From contig NZ_CP040128.1 of the NCBI RefSeq assembly GCF_007874125.1, forward strand, positions 682,001-746,000: a DNA stretch of 64,000 nucleotides, in the 5' to 3' direction. Source of the DNA: Noviherbaspirillum sp. UKPF54. Lineage in GTDB: Bacteria; Pseudomonadota; Gammaproteobacteria; Burkholderiales; Burkholderiaceae_D. Position numbers and translations under genes: made by a program. Positions 60,876-64,000 of this stretch are shown piece after piece (position 1 is the first letter of the stretch; every line of letters begins with the position of its first letter). The notes beneath the pieces were generated by a model that searched no databases, was not told the origin of the DNA, and saw nothing but the letters and a program-made list of their open reading frames with translations.

Positions 60876-61209
60876 ATGTGACTGCGATCAGCATTGATAT
60901 TATTTTGCTGTCGCAATCGCAGATTGTGCTCACATGCTCGTGTTAGATGAGATTTGCTCTTGAGTTTTCTGGTTCGTAGAATTGCATACATGGCCTTTGT
61001 TCTTGTTGTTGTGGGCTCCTTCCAATTTACGATACCGGAAATTTTGACGGAGTCAATGAGACCTTTTAGGTCATCATCACCTACTATGGCAACCTACCGC
61101 TACGCTCCTTAGGTTACCGCAGGCCAAAAAGGGATTTCCCTTTTTGGATTTTCCCAACAACGAAAACAAATTTGAGGCCGAGCCTTAAAAACTCGTCCTC
61201 AAAGTTTCG
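60876..61209. other. 334-bp AT-rich region at the edge of the tRNA-linked DNA
   Basis: No gene seen. GC content falls sharply compared with the left side. It holds a dyad AACCTA / TAGGTT (61091-61096 and 61110-61115) and, next to it, the terminator-like hairpin at 61124-61147. One end of the integrated island may lie here, but no copy of the tRNA 3' end was found. Confidence 0.5.
61124..61147 (-). terminator. hairpin after the 339-aa gene
   Basis: A perfect 11-bp stem CCAAAAAGGGA / TCCCTTTTTGG (61124-61134 and 61137-61147) with a 2-nt loop, 62 bp past the minus-strand stop. The T run lies inside the stem, which is acceptable for a terminator but not typical. Confidence 0.6.
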
Positions 61210-62229
61210 TCACGCATACCCGTCAATTTTCTTCATAATGTCGAAAGCACTATCAACCATAGTGAATTCTAGATCACTATATTGATCGTTCGGTGTTTGC
61301 ATTATTTTTTGTCCAATGGGCTTGCATCGCATAGATATATATTTTGCCAATACATTGTCATTGTCTTTAAAGGCAGAGTCAGCTAGGTGTGCCATTGAGA
61401 ACAAGGATGCAACTGAAGTTTTGCATCCTAATATTTCCCGTTCTGACATCCTTTCAAGAGTTTCTTTGACTATGCTAGTAGCTCCTTGCTGATCTACCAT
61501 TGCAACGCCACCTTGATTGATAGCCGAGACAATTGCTTCTGCAATTTCTGCATATTTTTGTTCCAAACTGGCTTCTGAATTCGATCCAGTTGCTTTTGTT
61601 TCATCAAGAGACAGCGCTTTTTTGATAATGGTTTCGCTATCATCGCGTGTCATTTGTGACAATATTGAAATCAACTCTTTGGCAGAAGCTATATTCTTTT
61701 GGCGATTATGAATATGCCGTACTTGGGCGCCGACAGGTACTGGCACATTGGGAGTAAAGGCGGGAATTACATCCTTATCGCTTATAAGAATATCTTTCAA
61801 TGTGCTCAATAAATTAATAATCCTGTCTTCTTTTTGAGCATATCGTCCAAGCTTGAACATCCGCATGATTTTGTCATCAACCATGCACCTAAACTTTGCT
61901 ACTAACTCTTGATTAGGTAAGAGTTCAAGGGATAGGGCAAGCAGTTGTTGCTGTGGCCCGTCGGGACCATCAACCTCTGGAATTGAGTTCTCCAAAGCGT
62001 TTCGATATTCTTCTGGAAGAAAACCACTGCTCTCTGCGAACTGCTGTGAGGCGTCATTTCCCCTGCTAGCCCCGTCAAGCTCTTGCAAGATGAACTGATA
62101 AGCAATCTCTCGGCTTGTCAGCTTCCTTGCAATAATCTCCGCAAATCGGCCGGTAGCATGCTCAATGCCGTCTGCATCAATAAGTTTTTCTAATTGTGAC
62201 TTTTTGCGAAATATATTAAACATCAACAT
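61210..62229 (-). CDS. unrecognised 339-aa protein in the tRNA-linked island
   Basis: A 339-aa soluble protein, mainly helical and polar, with no signal peptide or membrane segment. Notable stretches are LEKLIDADGIEHATGRFAEI at the N-terminus, a central ISILSQMTRDDSETIIKKAL, and NDNVLAKYISMRCKPIGQKI near the end. No domain is recognised. Codon use and base composition are AT-rich, unlike the chromosome, and it lies next to an integrase, so it is island cargo. The second ATG (62223) is an alternative start. Confidence 0.75.
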   Translation of the reverse strand: MLMFNIFRKKSQLEKLIDADGIEHATGRFAEIIARKLTSREIAYQFILQELDGASRGNDASQQFAESSGFLPEEYRNALENSIPEVDGPDGPQQQLLALSLELLPNQELVAKFRCMVDDKIMRMFKLGRYAQKEDRIINLLSTLKDILISDKDVIPAFTPNVPVPVGAQVRHIHNRQKNIASAKELISILSQMTRDDSETIIKKALSLDETKATGSNSEASLEQKYAEIAEAIVSAINQGGVAMVDQQGATSIVKETLERMSEREILGCKTSVASLFSMAHLADSAFKDNDNVLAKYISMRCKPIGQKIMQTPNDQYSDLEFTMVDSAFDIMKKIDGYA

Positions 62230-62282
62230 TCCCCCTTGAAATTATTTTCTAACTGATGCCAGAAAGATTTGGATCATTCTTT

Positions 62283-63719
62283 TTATTTCTGGCTTCCTGC
62301 TTTTATCGTCTTCCGTCGTTCGTTGATCGCTTTCTTATTCACTAGGCCATCCAACACCCGATCATTCTTAAATTGAAACTGGAATTTGATGAAGCTAATT
62401 TCCCAATTAATTTTGTCTAAGCAAGAGCGAATATATTCCAACTCATACTTTTTGCCGTAAACAGTTTGGGTAATATCGCCACTCATGCTATGACCTAGAA
62501 TTCGCTTTCGCAAAGGTAGGTCATATTCCATATCTACCATCCTAGCGCCGATGGTTTTTCGCAGGCTATGGAAGTTTTTCTGAGACTGATCGACCACGAT
62601 CAATTTTTTCTTGTATTGGGTCCAGTTGTAGCCGATATTTTTTGCATAGCCATTAGAGGCAGTTTTTGTCAGGTAAGGAAAGAGCAGAGCAGTTTCCCCA
62701 TATTTCCTTTTTACTAGCGAATGGTATTCAAGGAAATTTGTCATCAAAACACCTGTGCACAATGGCATTTTTCGGATTGAGGCCGGTGTTTTAACCTCTT
62801 TATCATCGCCATTGTCATTAATATCAAAGACCCAAGTTCCGTTGACTTGATAGACATCGCTCACTTGAAGTTGAGCAATTTCGTCAACTCGCATCCCCGT
62901 TGTGAGGCTGATAATAGGGGCAAAAAACAAATCAGGCTTATCAAAACGTTTCACATAGGCTTCAAATTCTTTAACAAATAGAAGCTGTATTTCTTCATTT
63001 GAATAGGGAAGCCATGAATCAGTATGCTTTTCCCGTTCTGATTTTTTGACCAAGTGCATGTTGGCAAATGGATTTTCAAAGGGATATTTGCCAGCATCAA
63101 TAGAATAATCAAAAAAGCCCTTCAAGGTCTTGGTGTAGTTGTCCACCGTAAGCGGGCTGTCCTGAGATTGAATAACTACTTCTCGGTAATCGCTTGCCTG
63201 AGGTTTACGGATTTCATCAATGAAGATGATGCCTTTGGCTTGGTGATATTCGATAAACTTTTCAATACGGGGAAAATAGGCAGCACGAGTAGCCTCGGCA
63301 AAGGTCTTTTCTTTGGCGACCTTATACGAGTGAAAAAGGTCAGTAAGCCGATACCTTGCCCCATCGGTGGAAACATCCCGTAAAGCAATGGCAGGCTGTT
63401 TGAAGACGCCGATTTTTTCAATGGTGTCTTCATAGGCGGACCGTTCTTCTGCAAGGCTCAAATCAAAATCAATCTTGACCCCATCGGGCAGGGTAACTGT
63501 CAATTCTCGGAACCCATCCCCGCCCAATTTCTTTGTCATATCGGCAACCCAACTCTCAAAGTCAATGCTTATTTGCAACGACCGTAAGTATGCCAGTTTT
63601 CGGTCCTTTGTCCGAAGGCTTTGGACGAACTTGGTCCGGGTAACATGAGGATGAAGAATTTTGGGGACGAACAGGCGAATATAGAAAGTGCCGTGCCTGT
63701 TCTGGTAGGTGTTTTGCAT
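62283..63719 (-). CDS. tyrosine recombinase/integrase
   Basis: A 478-aa site-specific recombinase. The N-terminal part is a variable arm-binding and SAM-like core domain (residues 1-220). The catalytic part has the first Arg in TTGMRVDEIAQL (about residue 280), the HSLRKT box with His and Arg (about 383), the His in LGHSMSGDITQTVYG (about 410), and the nucleophile Tyr in that motif or shortly after it. AT-rich, like the neighbouring cargo gene. It lies beside tRNA-His with its start facing the tRNA, as in tRNA-targeting islands. Confidence 0.9.
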   Translation of the reverse strand: MQNTYQNRHGTFYIRLFVPKILHPHVTRTKFVQSLRTKDRKLAYLRSLQISIDFESWVADMTKKLGGDGFRELTVTLPDGVKIDFDLSLAEERSAYEDTIEKIGVFKQPAIALRDVSTDGARYRLTDLFHSYKVAKEKTFAEATRAAYFPRIEKFIEYHQAKGIIFIDEIRKPQASDYREVVIQSQDSPLTVDNYTKTLKGFFDYSIDAGKYPFENPFANMHLVKKSEREKHTDSWLPYSNEEIQLLFVKEFEAYVKRFDKPDLFFAPIISLTTGMRVDEIAQLQVSDVYQVNGTWVFDINDNGDDKEVKTPASIRKMPLCTGVLMTNFLEYHSLVKRKYGETALLFPYLTKTASNGYAKNIGYNWTQYKKKLIVVDQSQKNFHSLRKTIGARMVDMEYDLPLRKRILGHSMSGDITQTVYGKKYELEYIRSCLDKINWEISFIKFQFQFKNDRVLDGLVNKKAINERRKTIKAGSQK

Positions 63720-63845
63720 CCGTCAAGCTCCATGTAGGAGCTTGCGAACAATTTGGAAGTGCTACACCAAGTGCTTCACTTAGTGCTACACCGATCAGTG
63801 CCCGACTGATCTTAAGTCCTTGTAGTTACAAGGAAAAAGAATACT
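63720..63845. other. integrase-tRNA junction with dense repeats, attachment-site candidate
   Basis: Three consecutive 12-bp repeats, AGTGCTACACCA, AGTGCTTCACTT and AGTGCTACACCG (63758-63793), lie between an 8-bp dyad, CAAGCTCC / GGAGCTTG (63724-63731 and 63737-63744), and two more dyads: GATCAGT / ACTGATC (63793-63799, 63805-63811) and CCTTGTA / TACAAGG (63818-63824, 63827-63833). The spacing fits arm-type sites for the recombinase. The first dyad covers the integrase ribosome-binding site. Confidence 0.6.
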
Positions 63846-63922
63846 TGGGGTGGCCGATGGGACTCGAACCCACGACGACAGGAATCACAATCCTGGACTC
63901 TACCAACTGAGCTACGGCCACC
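63846..63922 (-). tRNA. tRNA-His (GTG)
   Basis: A 77-nt tRNA on the minus strand. It has the histidine-specific extra G at position -1 paired with C73, acceptor stem GTGGCCG / CGGCCAC, anticodon loop TTGTGAT (anticodon GTG), a T-loop GTTCGAG and an encoded CCA. The 3' end faces the integrase gene, so the gene is the probable attachment site of the island. Confidence 0.96.
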
Positions 63923-64000
63923 ATTGAGAGACATCGCCCGGCTAAATGCCAAGCGAGCCCGTAATTATACAAACTTCGCTGCAAACTGGCAAATCCCGCA

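Noticed and set aside
59260..60880. Target-site duplication for the IS3-family element
   Set aside because: The bases outside the left end (TTG) and outside the second right end (ATG) do not match. The duplication at the right end may have removed the original flank.
1..64000. CRISPR array
   Set aside because: No regularly spaced repeats with unique spacers were seen. The repeats present are tandem or inverted without spacers.

Overview
The window is a chromosomal segment of a GC-rich betaproteobacterium. The gene set and domain families (DUF4148, DUF3562 and DUF2917 proteins, a YqjD/YqjE membrane cluster, a PilU-type ATPase, a group 3b-type [NiFe] hydrogenase) point to Burkholderiales, most likely Oxalobacteraceae. 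This placement is inferred from gene content; no marker gene was compared.

Layout. 0.1-2.8 kb: glycine-zipper lipoprotein, MscS channel, membrane protein and PRC-barrel protein, ending at a long perfect hairpin and tandem repeat. 2.9-8.5 kb (minus): a small protein, a glycosyltransferase / radical SAM / glycosyltransferase set and an Atm1-like ABC exporter. 9-16.5 kb (plus): a START-like + Hsp20 fusion protein, an NhaP-type antiporter, a PQ-loop protein, a NodU-type carbamoyltransferase, a UDP-glucuronate decarboxylase-like enzyme and a FAD/Rieske oxidoreductase. 17.3-21.6 kb (minus): an amidoligase-type cluster of C39-like peptidase, RLAN/RimK ATP-grasp ligase, GCS2 ligase and N-formylglutamate amidohydrolase, with two of the three junctions translationally coupled. 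21.9-29.4 kb: envelope and transport genes, including an entericidin-like lipoprotein, YqjD/YqjE, PilU, a GST and SstT. 29.9-37.9 kb: small accessory enzymes (VOC, SDR, methyltransferase, GFA, DUF1801, GST), part of it visibly AT-richer than its flanks. 38-46.1 kb: phosphoribosyltransferase and hydrolase, YihY, a DUF4148 protein and a TolC-HlyD-ABC2-ABC2 export operon.

The metabolic centre is the 47.6-57.9 kb operon hypC-A-B-D-F-E followed by the four subunits of a cytosolic NAD(P)-linked [NiFe] hydrogenase and its maturation protease: enzyme and cofactor assembly line in one transcription unit. CBS-domain genes lie on both sides. Both of these, and a small gene next to the first, carry an FNR/ANR-type palindrome exactly 21 nt upstream of the position expected for a -10 element, which suggests an oxygen-responsive neighbourhood.

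The right end (59.3-63.9 kb) is mobile. An IS3-family element has a perfect 363-bp tandem duplication of its 3' end. It is followed by AT-rich DNA with an unrecognised 339-aa protein and a tyrosine recombinase beside tRNA-His, which looks like one end of a tRNA-integrated island.
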